Below are positions 33,582 through 43,030 of a DNA stretch of 64,000 bases, piece after piece. The DNA is from Caulobacter sp. (lineage in GTDB: Bacteria > Pseudomonadota > Alphaproteobacteria > Caulobacterales > Caulobacteraceae). The translations under genes were made by a program, and so were the position numbers. Where the stretch lies: positions 95,922-159,921 of the forward strand of contig JAUXMY010000032.1 of NCBI GenBank assembly GCA_030683005.1, written 5' to 3'. The notes below the pieces were generated by a model, which saw only the letters and a program-made list of their open reading frames with translations, was not told the origin of the DNA and did no database searches. Each line of letters begins with the position of its first letter. The stretch's first letter is position 1.

Positions 33582-36443
33582 ATGGCCGACGACGCCGCTT
33601 CCCCGCGCGACTACCGCGAAACCGTCTTCCTTCCCGACACCCCGTTCCCGATGCGGGCCGGGCTGCCGAAGAAGGAGCCCGAGATCCTGGCCGGCTGGGC
33701 CGATCAGGACCTCTACAAGGCCATGCGCAAGGCGCGGCAGGACGCCGGCGCGCCGCTGTTCGTGTTCCACGACGGCCCGCCCTACGCCAACGGCGCCATC
33801 CACATCGGCCACGCGCTGAACAAGCTGCTCAAGGACTTCGCCTGCCGCAGCCGCTTCGCGCTGGGCTACGACGTCGACTTCATCCCCGGCTGGGACTGCC
33901 ACGGCCTGCCGATCGAGTGGAAGATCGAGGAGGAGTACCGCAAGAAGGGCCGCCGCAAGGACGACGTCCCGACCGCCGAGTTCCGCGCCGAATGCCGCGC
34001 CTACGCCGGTCACTGGATCGGCGAGCAGATGAAGGGCTTCCAGCGGCTGGGCGTGCTGGCCGACTGGGAGCGCCGCTACTCGACGATGGACTTCAGGAGC
34101 GAGGCGACCATCGTCGCCGAGTTCCACAGGTTCGCCATGAGCGGCCAGCTCTATCGCGGCTCCAAGCCGGTGATGTGGTCGCCGGTCGAGCGCACCGCCC
34201 TGGCCGACGCCGAGGTCGAGTACCACGACCACAACAGCCCGACGGTCTGGGTGAAGTTCCCGGTGGCGGGCGGCGACTCGGCCGTCGTGATCTGGACCAC
34301 CACCCCCTGGACCATCCCGGCCAACCGCGCCGTCAGCTACAGCCCGCGCATCGACTACGGCGTCTATGAAGTCACCGCGCTGGAAGAGGGCCTTGAGTTC
34401 CAGCCCTGGGCCGCGCCGGGCGACCGGCTGATCCTCGCCGACAAGCTGGCCGAGGACGTGTTCAAGGCCGCGAAGATCGCCGCCTGGACGCGTATCGAGA
34501 CTGCGAAGCTCGACGGCGTGGTGCTCGAGCACCCGCTGGCGAAACTCGACGCCGGCTACGGCTTCCCCGTCCCCATGCTGGCCGGCGACCACGTCACCGA
34601 CGACGCCGGTACGGGCTTCGTCCACACCGCGCCCGGCCACGGCGCCGACGACTATCTGATCTGGCTGAAGAGCCGCCAGCAGCTCGACGCCATGGGCGTG
34701 GACGCCACCATCCCCGAGACCGTCGATCCCGACGGCGCCTACTATCCGCATGTGCCGCTGTTCGCAGGCCTGAAGGTGCTGGAGACCGAGGGGAAGAAGT
34801 CCGGCAAGTTCGGTCCGGCCAATCCGGCGGTGATGGAAAAGCTGATCGAGGCCGGCAACCTGCTGGCCCGCGGACGGCTGGAGCACAGCTATCCGCACAG
34901 CTGGCGGTCCAAGGCCCCGGTCATCTTCCGCAACACGCCGCAGTGGTTCATCCGCATGGATGAGCCGCTGGAGAACGGCGAGACGCTGCGCCAGCGCGCG
35001 CTGAAGGCCATCGCCGACACCACCTTCCATCCCGACGCCGGCCGCAACCGCATCGGCGGCATGGTTGAGACCCGGCCGGACTGGCTGATCAGCCGTCAGC
35101 GCGCCTGGGGCGCGCCGCTGGCCATGTTCGTCGACAAGGAGACGGGCGAGCCCCTGCGCGACCAGGCCGTCAACGACCGTATCGTGGCGCTGATGCACGC
35201 CGAAGGCGCCGACGCCTGGTTCAACCGTCCGTCCACGGACTTCCTCGGCGATCACGACCCGGACAGGTACGAGAAGGTCGAGGACATCCTCGACGTCTGG
35301 TTCGACTCCGGCTCGACCCACGCCTTCACCCTGGAAGACCGCGACGACACCGCCTGGCCCGCCGACCTCTATCTCGAGGGCTCCGACCAGCACCGCGGCT
35401 GGTTCCAGTCCTCGCTGCTGGAGTCCTGCGGCACGCGCGGCCGCGCCCCCTACAAGACCCTGGTCACCCACGGCTTCACCCTCGACGAGAACGGACAGAA
35501 GATGTCCAAGTCGCTGGGCAACACGGTCGAGCCCCATGTGGTCATCGCCGAGTCCGGGGCAGAGATCCTGCGCCTGTGGACCGCGACGGTCGACTACATG
35601 GAGGACCAGCGGATCGGGAAGACGATCCTGGCCACGGTCACCGACAGCTACCGCAAGCTGCGCAACACCATGCGCTACCTGCTGGGCGCCCTGGACGGCT
35701 TCACCGACGCCGAGCGGGTCGCGCCGGCCGACATGCCGTCGCTGGAGCAGTACATCCTGCACCGCCTGTGGCAGCTGGATGGTCAGGTGCGCACCGCCTA
35801 CGAAAACTACCGCTTCAACGAGGTGGTCCGGCCGCTGCTCGACTTCTGCCAGAGCGACCTGTCGGTGTTCTTCTTCGACATCCGCAAGGACAGCCTCTAC
35901 TGCGACCGGCCCGACTCCCTGAAACGCCGCGCCTACCGCACGGTGCTGGACGCCATCTTCGAGCGCCTGACCATCTGGCTCGGCCCGCTGCTCAGCTTCA
36001 CCATGGAGGAGGCCTGGACCCAGCGCTTCCCGGACGCCGGCTCCAACTGCCTGCGCGTATTTCCGGAGACGCCGGCAGCGTGGCGCAATGACGCGGAGTT
36101 CGAACGGTGGACGGCGCTCGATGTCGTCGTCTCGGCCGTCACCGCCTCGCTGGAAGTCGAGCGGCGCGAAAAGCGCATCGGCGCCTCGCTCGAGGCCGCG
36201 CCCCGCGTCGAGCTGACGCCGGAGCTGGCCGCCCTGTTCGACGGTCTGTCGGCGGCGGAGATCTTCCGCACCAGCGACGTGGAAATGGCGTCGGCCGGCG
36301 AGCTGGCCGTGCGTCCGTTCCGGGCGGCGGGCAACAAGTGCGACCGCTGCTGGCGCATCCTTCCCGAGGTGAAGCCGGCCACGAAGCTCTGCCTGCGCTG
36401 CGAGGACGCCGTCGAGGCCTGGGACAAGACCCGCGCCGCCTGA
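33582..36443 (+). CDS. ileS: isoleucyl-tRNA synthetase
   Basis: A 953-residue class I synthetase. HIGH is at about residue 74 in PYANGAIHIGHALNK and KMSKS at about 640 in GQKMSKSLGN. The CP1 editing domain lies between (WTTTPWTIPANRAVSY, and GTGFVHTAPGHGADDY). The C-terminal zinc finger is CDRCWRILPEVK with LCLRC. ATG 33582 follows GAGAAAG; the frame extends 51 bases further but without family similarity. Standard length. Confidence 0.97.
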   Translation: MADDAASPRDYRETVFLPDTPFPMRAGLPKKEPEILAGWADQDLYKAMRKARQDAGAPLFVFHDGPPYANGAIHIGHALNKLLKDFACRSRFALGYDVDFIPGWDCHGLPIEWKIEEEYRKKGRRKDDVPTAEFRAECRAYAGHWIGEQMKGFQRLGVLADWERRYSTMDFRSEATIVAEFHRFAMSGQLYRGSKPVMWSPVERTALADAEVEYHDHNSPTVWVKFPVAGGDSAVVIWTTTPWTIPANRAVSYSPRIDYGVYEVTALEEGLEFQPWAAPGDRLILADKLAEDVFKAAKIAAWTRIETAKLDGVVLEHPLAKLDAGYGFPVPMLAGDHVTDDAGTGFVHTAPGHGADDYLIWLKSRQQLDAMGVDATIPETVDPDGAYYPHVPLFAGLKVLETEGKKSGKFGPANPAVMEKLIEAGNLLARGRLEHSYPHSWRSKAPVIFRNTPQWFIRMDEPLENGETLRQRALKAIADTTFHPDAGRNRIGGMVETRPDWLISRQRAWGAPLAMFVDKETGEPLRDQAVNDRIVALMHAEGADAWFNRPSTDFLGDHDPDRYEKVEDILDVWFDSGSTHAFTLEDRDDTAWPADLYLEGSDQHRGWFQSSLLESCGTRGRAPYKTLVTHGFTLDENGQKMSKSLGNTVEPHVVIAESGAEILRLWTATVDYMEDQRIGKTILATVTDSYRKLRNTMRYLLGALDGFTDAERVAPADMPSLEQYILHRLWQLDGQVRTAYENYRFNEVVRPLLDFCQSDLSVFFFDIRKDSLYCDRPDSLKRRAYRTVLDAIFERLTIWLGPLLSFTMEEAWTQRFPDAGSNCLRVFPETPAAWRNDAEFERWTALDVVVSAVTASLEVERREKRIGASLEAAPRVELTPELAALFDGLSAAEIFRTSDVEMASAGELAVRPFRAAGNKCDRCWRILPEVKPATKLCLRCEDAVEAWDKTRAA

Positions 36444-36450
36444 TATTTCA

Positions 36451-36478
36451 CCGGGATCCTGGCGAAGGCCGGGATCCA
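36451..36478. repeat. short hairpin repeat
   Basis: ACCGGGATCCTGGCGAAGGC then CGGGATCC, an intergenic hairpin resembling the CCCGG/GGGATGA elements at 48697-48784. It lies just after ileS. Weakly supported as a repeat. Confidence 0.35.
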
Positions 36479-36513
36479 ACTTCGACCCCCTCGCGGGGCC
36501 AGAGGGCCGCAGA

Positions 36514-37101
36514 TTGAGTTCCGAAGACCCGCACGTCTCGCAAGTGTCCCATACGCCTGAGCCGATCGCGCCCCCCGCCGCCGCGCGGCCCGTCGTGCTG
36601 CAGGGTCCCAAGGCCTTCACCATCGCCCTGGCGGTGATCGTCGCCGACCAGATCTCCAAGTTCTGGATCCTGGGAAGCGTCTTCCCGGCCGCCTGCCAGC
36701 CCTTCGTGCCGACCCCGGCCTACTACACGCCGTGCAGCGTGCCGGTCTTCGGGCCGCTGAACCTCTCCATGGTCTGGAACCAGGGAGTCAGCTTCGGGCT
36801 GTTCCGGGGCGAGGCGGACTGGGTCCGCTGGGTGCTGGTCGCCTTCTCGCTGGGCGTGGCGGTGGCGCTGGGCGTCTGGGCGCGGCGGATCGAGCGCCCG
36901 CTGCTGGGCGCGGCCATCGGCCTGATCATGGGCGGGGCGATCGGCAACCTGATCGACCGGGCGCGTCTGGGCGCGGTCGCCGACTTCCTCGACCTGCAGG
37001 CGCTGTATTTCCCGTGGGTGTTCAATATCGCCGACAGCGCCATCACCGTCGGCGTGCTGCTGCTGCTGCTCGACAGCCTCCGCCGCGACGTGAAGCCGTA
37101 A
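36514..37101 (+). CDS. lspA: lipoprotein signal peptidase (signal peptidase II)
   Basis: A 195-residue inner-membrane aspartic protease with four hydrophobic segments. The motifs are VADQISKFWI (N-terminal helix), NQGVSFGLF, GNLIDRARLGAVADFLDL (first catalytic Asp, ADF) and FNIADSAI (second catalytic Asp). It removes lipoprotein signal peptides after lipidation. It begins at TTG 36514; the first 25 residues are polar and the real start could be later. It lies 70 bases after ileS, the common ileS-lspA order, and precedes a lipoprotein gene. Confidence 0.94.
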   Translation: MSSEDPHVSQVSHTPEPIAPPAAARPVVLQGPKAFTIALAVIVADQISKFWILGSVFPAACQPFVPTPAYYTPCSVPVFGPLNLSMVWNQGVSFGLFRGEADWVRWVLVAFSLGVAVALGVWARRIERPLLGAAIGLIMGGAIGNLIDRARLGAVADFLDLQALYFPWVFNIADSAITVGVLLLLLDSLRRDVKP

Positions 37102-37181
37102 ACGAAGTTGCCGCCCGCCTAACTTTTGGCGTATCCACCTCATCTGATTGAGGCCGGGGCGGCCTGTAGGAGCTAGGCTCG

Positions 37182-37736
37182 ATGATCTCTACCCGCGTTA
37201 TGTGCGTGGTTGCGTTGACGGCGGCGACCGGACTTGGCGGATGCCAGTCGGCGAGCCGCGCCATGGGTATGGCCAAGGTCACGCCCGACGAGTTCCGCGT
37301 CGTGACCAAGGCGCCGCTGGTTGTGCCGCCGGAATACGCGCTGCGTCCGCCGGCCCCGGGCGAGCCCCGTCCGCAGGAGCTTCAACCCGAGAGCGCCGCG
37401 CGCGCCGCCCTCGCCGGTCAGGCCGCCGCCGCCCAGCGTTCGGACGGCGAGCGCATGCTGGTCGCCCGCGCTGGCTCCGATCGGGCCGATCCGCTGATCC
37501 GCTATGTCGTTGACGATGAGTTCGGCGATCTGGCCCACAAGGACAAGACCTTCGCCGACCGCGTGATGTTCTGGCGCAAGGACGCGCCGGCGCCCGCGCC
37601 GACCACTGAGGGCGCCGCGCCGCCGGTGCTGGTCGACGCCGCCGCCGAGGAAGCCCGCCTCAAGAGCCTGACCGGTGGCAAGACCGTCATCATCGCCCGT
37701 GACAAGGGCAGCTGGGTCAAGCTTCCGGGGCTGTAG
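37182..37736 (+). CDS. DUF3035 lipoprotein
   Basis: A 184-residue lipoprotein: signal peptide with a lipobox LGGC (Cys about residue 21), then the DUF3035 motif TPDEFRVVTKAPLVVPPEY (about 34-52) and RPPAPGEPRP. The rest is charged and Ala/Pro-rich. Alphaproteobacterial proteins with this motif have been linked to the BAM outer-membrane assembly machinery; that is recalled knowledge and unproven here. A strong intrinsic terminator follows. Confidence 0.83.
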   Translation: MISTRVMCVVALTAATGLGGCQSASRAMGMAKVTPDEFRVVTKAPLVVPPEYALRPPAPGEPRPQELQPESAARAALAGQAAAAQRSDGERMLVARAGSDRADPLIRYVVDDEFGDLAHKDKTFADRVMFWRKDAPAPAPTTEGAAPPVLVDAAAEEARLKSLTGGKTVIIARDKGSWVKLPGL

Positions 37737-37765
37737 ACCCAGGGTTCAGCCAGGTGTTCTGAGAG

Positions 37766-37801
37766 CGCGCGGATTGCCCAGGCAGCCGCGCGTTTTCTTT
37801 T
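37766..37801 (+). terminator. intrinsic terminator after DUF3035 gene
   Basis: CGCGCGG (37766-37772) pairs with CCGCGCG (37786-37792), followed by TTTTCTTTT. Confidence 0.8.
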
Positions 37802-37802
37802 G

Positions 37803-37914
37803 TGCGTCCTTCGCGACGCCCTTCGGGCTCCTCAGGATGACGAACTCGGTGGGACGCAAACCACCTTCGTCATGGTGAGGAGCCGGCTCTCGGGCCGGCG
37901 TCGCGAACCACGCA
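37803..37914. repeat. REP-like palindromic repeats (family A), two copies
   Basis: A TGCGTCCTTCGCGACGCC...CTCAGGATGACG copy (37803-37842) and an opposite copy CGTCATGGTGAGGAGC to GTCGCGAACCACGCA (37868-37914), in the gap between the DUF3035 terminator and mutL. Same arrangement as 1944-2106 and 4582-4675. Confidence 0.85.
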
Positions 37915-37950
37915 CCGACTCACCCCCGCGGAATCGTCTAAACTCCCCCC

Positions 37951-39819
37951 ATGCCCATCCGCCGCCTGCCGCCCGAGACCGTCAACCGCATCGCCGCCGG
38001 CGAGGTGGTCGAGCGGCCGGCCAGCGCGATCAAGGAGCTGGTCGAGAACGCGCTGGACGCCGGCGCCTCGCGCATCGAGGTCGAGGCCGACAACGGCGGC
38101 CTGACCCGCATCCTGATCAGCGACGACGGCTCGGGCATGGACGCCGATGAGCTGGCCCTGGCGGTCGAGCGCCACGCGACATCCAAGCTGGCCCCGCTGC
38201 CCGACGGCAGCTGGGACCTGCTCAACATCCACACCATGGGCTTCCGCGGCGAGGCGCTACCCTCGATCGGCTCGGTGGCCCGGCTGTCGATCGCCAGCCG
38301 GCCGCGCGGCGGCGGCGCGGCCCACGCCATCCTCGTCGAGGGCGGGGCGGTCGGCCCGGTCGGCCCCACCGCCTTCGCCGGCCCACACGGCGCCCGGGTC
38401 GAGGTCCGCGACCTGTTCTACGCCACGCCCGCGCGGCTGAAGTTCATGAAGTCGGCGCGGTCCGAGCAGATGGCCATCGCCGAGGAGCTCAAGCGCCAGG
38501 CCATGGCGCACGAGGCGGTGGCCTTCACCCTCGACCTCGACGGCCGCCGCGTGCTGCGGCTGGCGGCGGAGCATCCGGGGCCGGAGGGACGGCTGGCGCG
38601 CCTGTCCGCCGTGCTGGGCCGCGAGTTCCACGACAACGCGCTGGAGATCGACCACGAGCGGGACGGCGTGCGCCTGACCGGCTTCGCGGGCCTGCCGACC
38701 TACAACCGCGGCAACGCCGCCCATCAGTACCTGTTCGTCAACGGCCGGCCGGTGCGCGACCGGCTGCTGCAGGGCGCCCTGCGCGCCGCCTACGCCGACT
38801 ACCTGGCCCGTGACCGTCACCCGACGGCGGCCCTCTATATCGAGCTCGACACCTCATACGTCGACGTCAACGTCCATCCGGCCAAGGCGGAGGTGCGGTT
38901 CCGCGATCCGGCGCTGGTTCGTGGCCTGATCGTCGGCGGCCTGCGTCACTCGCTGGCCGGAGCCGGGCACCGCGCCTCTACCACGGCGGCCGGGGCGGCG
39001 CTGGCCGGCTTCCGGCCGCAGGGCTATACGCCGGGACCGTCGGCGGCCGGCTTTTCGGCCTGGCAGTCCGGCGGCTGGCAGCCCGCCGCCGCGCAGCAGC
39101 TGCCGGGGATGAGCGCGGTGTCCGCCCGCGTCGAGCCAGGCTTCGGCATGGACGGCCCGGGCCTGACCGAGGCCGTCGGCGCCGTCTTCGACGCCTCGCC
39201 GCCGCCGATGGCCGACGGCCGGGTCATCGATCCCGTCGACTTCCCGCTCGGCGCCGCCCGGGCCCAGGTGCACGAGACCTATGTCGTCGCCCAGACCCGC
39301 GACGGTATCGTCATTGTCGACCAGCACGCCGCCCACGAACGCCTCGTCTACGAACGGATGAAGCACGAGATGGAGGCCGGCGGCGTCACCCGCCAGACGC
39401 TGCTGCTGCCGGAGGTGGTCGGGCTGGACCCTGCCGAGGCTGAACGGGTCATAGCCCGCGCCGACGAACTGGCGGCGCTCGGCCTGGTCATCGAGCCGTT
39501 CGGGCCGGGCGCGGTGCTGGTGCGCGAGACCCCGGCCCTGCTGGGCGAGACCGACGCCGCTGGACTGGTCCGCGACATCGCCGACGACCTGTCGGAGAAC
39601 GGCCAGGCCCTGGCCCTGCGCGAGCGGCTGGAAGAAGTCTGTTCGACCATGGCCTGCCACGGCTCGGTCCGCGCCGGCCGCCGCCTGACCGCCGCCGAGA
39701 TGAACGCCCTGCTGCGCGAGATGGAGGCCACCCCCCACTCGGGCCAGTGCAACCACGGCCGCCCGACCTACGTCGAACTCAAGCTGGCCGACATCGAGCG
39801 ACTGTTCGGGAGACGGTAG
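37951..39819 (+). CDS. mutL: DNA mismatch repair protein MutL
   Basis: A 622-residue MutL. The GHKL ATPase domain shows [20 protein letters not shown] (about 12-31), [13 protein letters not shown] and [15 protein letters not shown]. The transducer domain has [15 protein letters not shown] and [13 protein letters not shown]. After a Gly/Pro/Ala linker (about 335-415), the C-terminal dimerisation domain carries [27 protein letters not shown] and [13 protein letters not shown]. The DQHAAHER and CNHGRPT segments match the MutL-type endonuclease/metal region. Acts with MutS in mismatch repair. Confidence 0.96.
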   Translation: MPIRRLPPETVNRIAAGEVVERPASAIKELVENALDAGASRIEVEADNGGLTRILISDDGSGMDADELALAVERHATSKLAPLPDGSWDLLNIHTMGFRGEALPSIGSVARLSIASRPRGGGAAHAILVEGGAVGPVGPTAFAGPHGARVEVRDLFYATPARLKFMKSARSEQMAIAEELKRQAMAHEAVAFTLDLDGRRVLRLAAEHPGPEGRLARLSAVLGREFHDNALEIDHERDGVRLTGFAGLPTYNRGNAAHQYLFVNGRPVRDRLLQGALRAAYADYLARDRHPTAALYIELDTSYVDVNVHPAKAEVRFRDPALVRGLIVGGLRHSLAGAGHRASTTAAGAALAGFRPQGYTPGPSAAGFSAWQSGGWQPAAAQQLPGMSAVSARVEPGFGMDGPGLTEAVGAVFDASPPPMADGRVIDPVDFPLGAARAQVHETYVVAQTRDGIVIVDQHAAHERLVYERMKHEMEAGGVTRQTLLLPEVVGLDPAEAERVIARADELAALGLVIEPFGPGAVLVRETPALLGETDAAGLVRDIADDLSENGQALALRERLEEVCSTMACHGSVRAGRRLTAAEMNALLREMEATPHSGQCNHGRPTYVELKLADIERLFGRR

Positions 39820-40082
39820 GGGGACCTGGCGCGCGCGTCGCGAAGGGCGGGCGCTGCTTCCGACCAGCACGACCTGTGGCAGCCACGTCATAGTCCCATC
39901 AGGCCGGGTCCGCTAAACAGCGGTCGTCCAACCGCGAGGCATCATGCTTCCCAATGTGATCGAGGCCCGGGCCTGACGGTCTGACCTTTCAAAGGTCCGT
40001 CTGTCTTGAGCGCCCGATGAACCGCACGTCCCTGTCCAGGCAGGGGCGCGACGTCTCATGTCTCGAACACGGACTTCCTCAA

Positions 40083-40361
40083 GTGAACATCTCGAAACCG
40101 CAGCAGCGAACGCTGCACGCGCTGGCGCAAGGCGGCGCGATCATCCTCGACCGGGACGAGGCCACCGGCCACCTCATCGGCGTCGACTGCATCACCCGGG
40201 ACGGCTGGCGGCTCAGCGACTGCACGCTGGACGTCTTCAAGTCCCTGAAGCGCCGCCGCTTCATCGCCAGCTCCGGCGGCGGGCCCTACCGGATCACCCG
40301 GGACGGCCTGCTTAGCCTGCGCTCGCAACTCGACAACCGGGTGACGATAAGGCGGCTTTAG
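40083..40361 (+). CDS. yjhX: YjhX-family (UPF0386) protein
   Basis: A 92-residue protein from GTG 40083: [20 protein letters not shown], then [40 protein letters not shown] and the ending SQLDNR plus a few residues. This is the YjhX family, whose E. coli member has been described as a toxin. The ORF is open upstream to ATG 40017, but family similarity begins at GTG 40083. No antitoxin-like partner is adjacent. It may be a DNA-binding winged-helix-like protein. The 263 bases before it (39820-40082) hold nothing recognised. Confidence 0.75.
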   Translation: MNISKPQQRTLHALAQGGAIILDRDEATGHLIGVDCITRDGWRLSDCTLDVFKSLKRRRFIASSGGGPYRITRDGLLSLRSQLDNRVTIRRL

Positions 40362-40374
40362 GCCGGGCGACGAC

Positions 40375-40407
40375 GGGACCCGCGCGGCGACTGGCCACAC
40401 GGGTCCC
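40375..40407. terminator. hairpin between convergent genes
   Basis: GGGACCCG (40375-40382) pairs with CGGGTCCC (40400-40407) between the YjhX-like and repeat-protein stops. No T tract, so termination is uncertain. Confidence 0.4.
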
Positions 40408-40415
40408 TGGATCGT

Positions 40416-41642
40416 CTAGTCGCGGCGCTCGGCGCGGATGCGGGCGCTGAGGGCGTCGAAGCGGCGGTCGAGGTCGGCGCGTTCGGCGGCGGTCAGGCCG
40501 TTGCGGCGGTAGTCGGCCTCCATCCGCACCAGGGCCTGGAAGTCGGCGCGCAGGCGGGCCGCCTCGGTCTGGCTCAGCGAGCGATCCCGGACGCCGGCGT
40601 CGATACGGGCCTCAAGGTTGGCCTGACGCTGGTTGATCGAGCTCCAGCCGCCGTCGCCGTCGCGGCGTTCGTCACGGATACGGGCGCTGAGGGCGTCGAA
40701 GCGGCGGTCGAGGTCGGCGCGCTCGGCGGCGGTCAGGCCGTTGCGGCGGTAGGTGGCCTCCAGCCGGACCAGGGTCTGGAAGTCGGCGCGCAGGCGGCTG
40801 GCTTCGGCCTGGCTCAGCGAACGATCCCGGACACCGGCGTTGATGCGGGCCTCAAGGTTGGATCGGCGATCGCCGATCGAGCTCCAGCTGGACTGACCGT
40901 CCCGACGCTCGATCTGGATCCGCAGGCTCAGGCTGTCGAAACGGCGGTCCAGGTCGGCCCGCTCGCTGTTGGACAGGCCGCCCGAACTGTAGCGCCGCTC
41001 CAGGCTGATCAGCGCCGAGAGCTCCCGGCGCAGGGTGTAGGCTTCATTGCGGGTCAGCGAGCCGTTGCGTTCGCCCTGGACGATGCGGCGTTCCAGCCAC
41101 TCGCCGCGACGGCTGATCGACACCCACTGGTCGCGTGAGGAGCCCCAGCCCCAGCCCTGTTCGCCGAAACGCGGATCATAGCGGGGGTCGCCGTAGCCGG
41201 TTTCGCCCCATGCCGGATAACGCGAGCCGGGTGCGTACAGCGAGCTGCCGCTGTTGTCGTTGCCGCCGAGCAACGCGCCGGCGATGGCGCCGATGATCGC
41301 GCCCTGAATGGTGCCCGAGGGGTTTGAAGACCCGTAGGAGGGCGATCCCTGACGCTGGATATAGTCGCCGCCACGCCCCTCGGCGCCGACGCAGTAGAGC
41401 ATCCCGTCGCGGTTGCTCAGGTCGGAGCGGCAGTAGGGATAGTAGATCGAACTCCAGCGATAGCGGCCGGAATTGTCGCGGCAGACGGCGGTGACGTAGC
41501 CGCTGTCGAGCGTCTGCACGTCCTCGCAGGAGTTGCCCAGGCTCTGGGCCGGCGACATGCGGTAGCCTTGGGCCGCGGCCTGGGAGCCGGCGAAGGTGAG
41601 GGCGCCGGCGGCGATGGCGGCCAGCAGATGGGTCTTGGTCAT
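40416..41642 (-). CDS. secreted CVNH-like, glycine-zipper protein with three C-terminal repeats
   Basis: A 408-residue protein. Residues 1-25 are a signal peptide. About 32-90 resemble a cyanovirin-N homology domain (SCEDVQTLDSGYVTAVCRDN, then RWSSIYYPYCRSDLSNRDGM and YCVG). About 108-127 are a glycine zipper, GTIQGAIIGAIAGALLGG. A Tyr/Gly-rich linker follows. Residues 173-252, 253-332 and 333-408 are three copies of an 80-residue helical repeat: WSSI, LEARI, SLSQ.EA..LR, then GLTAAERADLDRRFDALSARI. Probably located in the periplasm or outer membrane. The combination is not one I recognise as a named family. Function unknown. Confidence 0.8.
   Translation of the reverse strand: MTKTHLLAAIAAGALTFAGSQAAAQGYRMSPAQSLGNSCEDVQTLDSGYVTAVCRDNSGRYRWSSIYYPYCRSDLSNRDGMLYCVGAEGRGGDYIQRQGSPSYGSSNPSGTIQGAIIGAIAGALLGGNDNSGSSLYAPGSRYPAWGETGYGDPRYDPRFGEQGWGWGSSRDQWVSISRRGEWLERRIVQGERNGSLTRNEAYTLRRELSALISLERRYSSGGLSNSERADLDRRFDSLSLRIQIERRDGQSSWSSIGDRRSNLEARINAGVRDRSLSQAEASRLRADFQTLVRLEATYRRNGLTAAERADLDRRFDALSARIRDERRDGDGGWSSINQRQANLEARIDAGVRDRSLSQTEAARLRADFQALVRMEADYRRNGLTAAERADLDRRFDALSARIRAERRD
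40419..41126 (-). repeat. three tandem 240-base coding repeats
   Basis: The three 80-residue repeats of the gene are visible as DNA repeats with a 240-base period (third copy 76 codons). Copies 2 and 3 are nearly identical over long stretches, for example around 40441 and 40681, whereas copy 1 is more diverged. This suggests a recent duplication. Confidence 0.85.
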
Positions 41643-41817
41643 AGGACGTCTCCAGTTCGGCGCCGCGGGCGCGAACGATCGCGCGTGCTGCAGATGTCCG
41701 CCGGGAAGACGGAAGTCATGCGTGGCTGCCGTCGTAACGGCCTGGAGGAACTAAGGTTGCGCCCAAGTCGTCGCAAATGCCGGGCCTGGCGTCGTCAGGT
41801 GTTCGGGGGGGCTTGCC

Positions 41818-42381
41818 TTACAGACGGCGAAGGAAGCTGACCCGGGCCGCGCCGTACTCGCGCGTGTCCAGCACCTCATAGCCTGGCGCCGACAGGTCAG
41901 CCTCGTCGGACCCCCGCTCGACCATGATCAACGCGCCGGGCTTGAGCCAGCCGCCTTCGGCGAGGCCCGCCAGCGCCCGTTCGGCCAGGCCCTGGCGATA
42001 GGGCGGGTCCATGAAGGCCATGTCGAACGGCTCGCCGGCGCTGGCCGGCCGCAGACCCAGGTCGGTGGCGTCGCGGCGGTGGATGCGGGTGGCGCCGAAG
42101 AGGCCCAGCGCGTCGATGTTCTCGCGGATCGCGCCCCGCGCCGCCTCGTCGGTCTCCACGAACAGGCAGAAGGCCGCGCCGCGCGAGATGGCCTCGAAGC
42201 CCAGCGCGCCGGACCCGGCGAACAGGTCGATCACCCGCACGCCCTGCAGTTCCGGCGCCCAGGCGGCGTGCTCCAGGATATTGAACACCGCCTGGCGCGC
42301 CCGATCGGACGTCGGCCGCGTTCCCTGGCCTTCCGGGGTGATCAGGGTGCGGCCGCGAAGGCCGCCGGAAACGATACGCAA
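41818..42381 (-). CDS. rsmD: 16S rRNA (guanine(966)-N2)-methyltransferase
   Basis: A 187-residue Rossmann methyltransferase: MRIVSGGLRGRTLITPEG, TRPTSDRARQAVFNIL (the RsmD N-terminal signature), SAM motif I VIDLFAGSGALGFEAISRG and catalytic motif MDPPYRQGL. It modifies G966 of 16S rRNA. It follows the PlsC-like gene by four bases on the same strand. Confidence 0.94.
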   Translation of the reverse strand: MRIVSGGLRGRTLITPEGQGTRPTSDRARQAVFNILEHAAWAPELQGVRVIDLFAGSGALGFEAISRGAAFCLFVETDEAARGAIRENIDALGLFGATRIHRRDATDLGLRPASAGEPFDMAFMDPPYRQGLAERALAGLAEGGWLKPGALIMVERGSDEADLSAPGYEVLDTREYGAARVSFLRRL

Positions 42382-42385
42382 GGGC

Positions 42386-43030
42386 TCAACTCCACCGCAG
42401 CGGCGGCGCCTGCGCCTTGAGCTTGAGCAGGGCGTCGCGAAGGCCGTCCATAAACTCCGTCCGTCGCCCGTGCCAGTGCAGCGGCGCGCCGACCAGCACC
42501 GCGCAGTTCATCGGCACCGGGATGACCTCGCCCTTGGGCAGCACCCGCCCGGCCCCCTGGATCCAGACCGGCGTCACCGGCGCCTCGGGAAAGGCCTCGG
42601 CCAGGCGGGCGACGCCGCTCTTGAGGCGGGCCATCTCGTCGGTGGCGTCGCCGCGCGTGCCCTCCGGGAAGACGACGATGATGTCGCCCGCCGCCAGCGC
42701 CTCGCGGGCCGGAGCCAGCACGTCCTCGCCGGACGCGACCTTGTCGCGGGCCACCGGAACGATGCCGATCATGTTGCGCGAGAACCAGCCGATCACCGGG
42801 TCCTTCAGGAAGTAGTCCGCCGCCGCCGCCGGCCGCACCCGCATCACCGCGCCCGACGGGAAGATGCTGAGCAGTAGCAGGGTGTCCATATGGCTGTTGT
42901 GGTTGGCCGCCACGATGGCCGGCCCCTTCAGTGGCAGGTGCTCGCGCCCCGTGACGTCGGCCCCGGTGAGGAACCGCGCGATCGGGCGCACGATCAGCAG
43001 CAGCAGGAGCCAGCGCAGCCAGCGGATCAT
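42386..43030 (-). CDS. plsC: 1-acyl-sn-glycerol-3-phosphate acyltransferase family protein
   Basis: A 214-residue PlsC-type acyltransferase. Motif I is NHNSHMDTLLLL (H-x4-D), and motif III is VFPEGTRGDATDEMA, with VPVARDK between. An N-terminal hydrophobic segment would hold it at the inner membrane. It acylates lysophospholipid. The start overlaps the stop of the CdsA-like gene, and it belongs to the lipid cluster with the YnbB-like and YnbA-like genes. It may be a second, cluster-specific copy rather than the main PlsC. Confidence 0.88.
   Translation of the reverse strand: MIRWLRWLLLLLIVRPIARFLTGADVTGREHLPLKGPAIVAANHNSHMDTLLLLSIFPSGAVMRVRPAAAADYFLKDPVIGWFSRNMIGIVPVARDKVASGEDVLAPAREALAAGDIIVVFPEGTRGDATDEMARLKSGVARLAEAFPEAPVTPVWIQGAGRVLPKGEVIPVPMNCAVLVGAPLHWHGRRTEFMDGLRDALLKLKAQAPPLRWS

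Noticed and set aside
33450..36659. 1069-codon minus-strand ORF over ileS
   Set aside because: Antisense shadow of ileS caused by high GC content; no motif, and ileS is unambiguous.
39820..40082. Possible small gene or RNA before the YjhX-like gene
   Set aside because: No ribosome site, coding bias or hairpin-plus-T pattern; nothing supportable.
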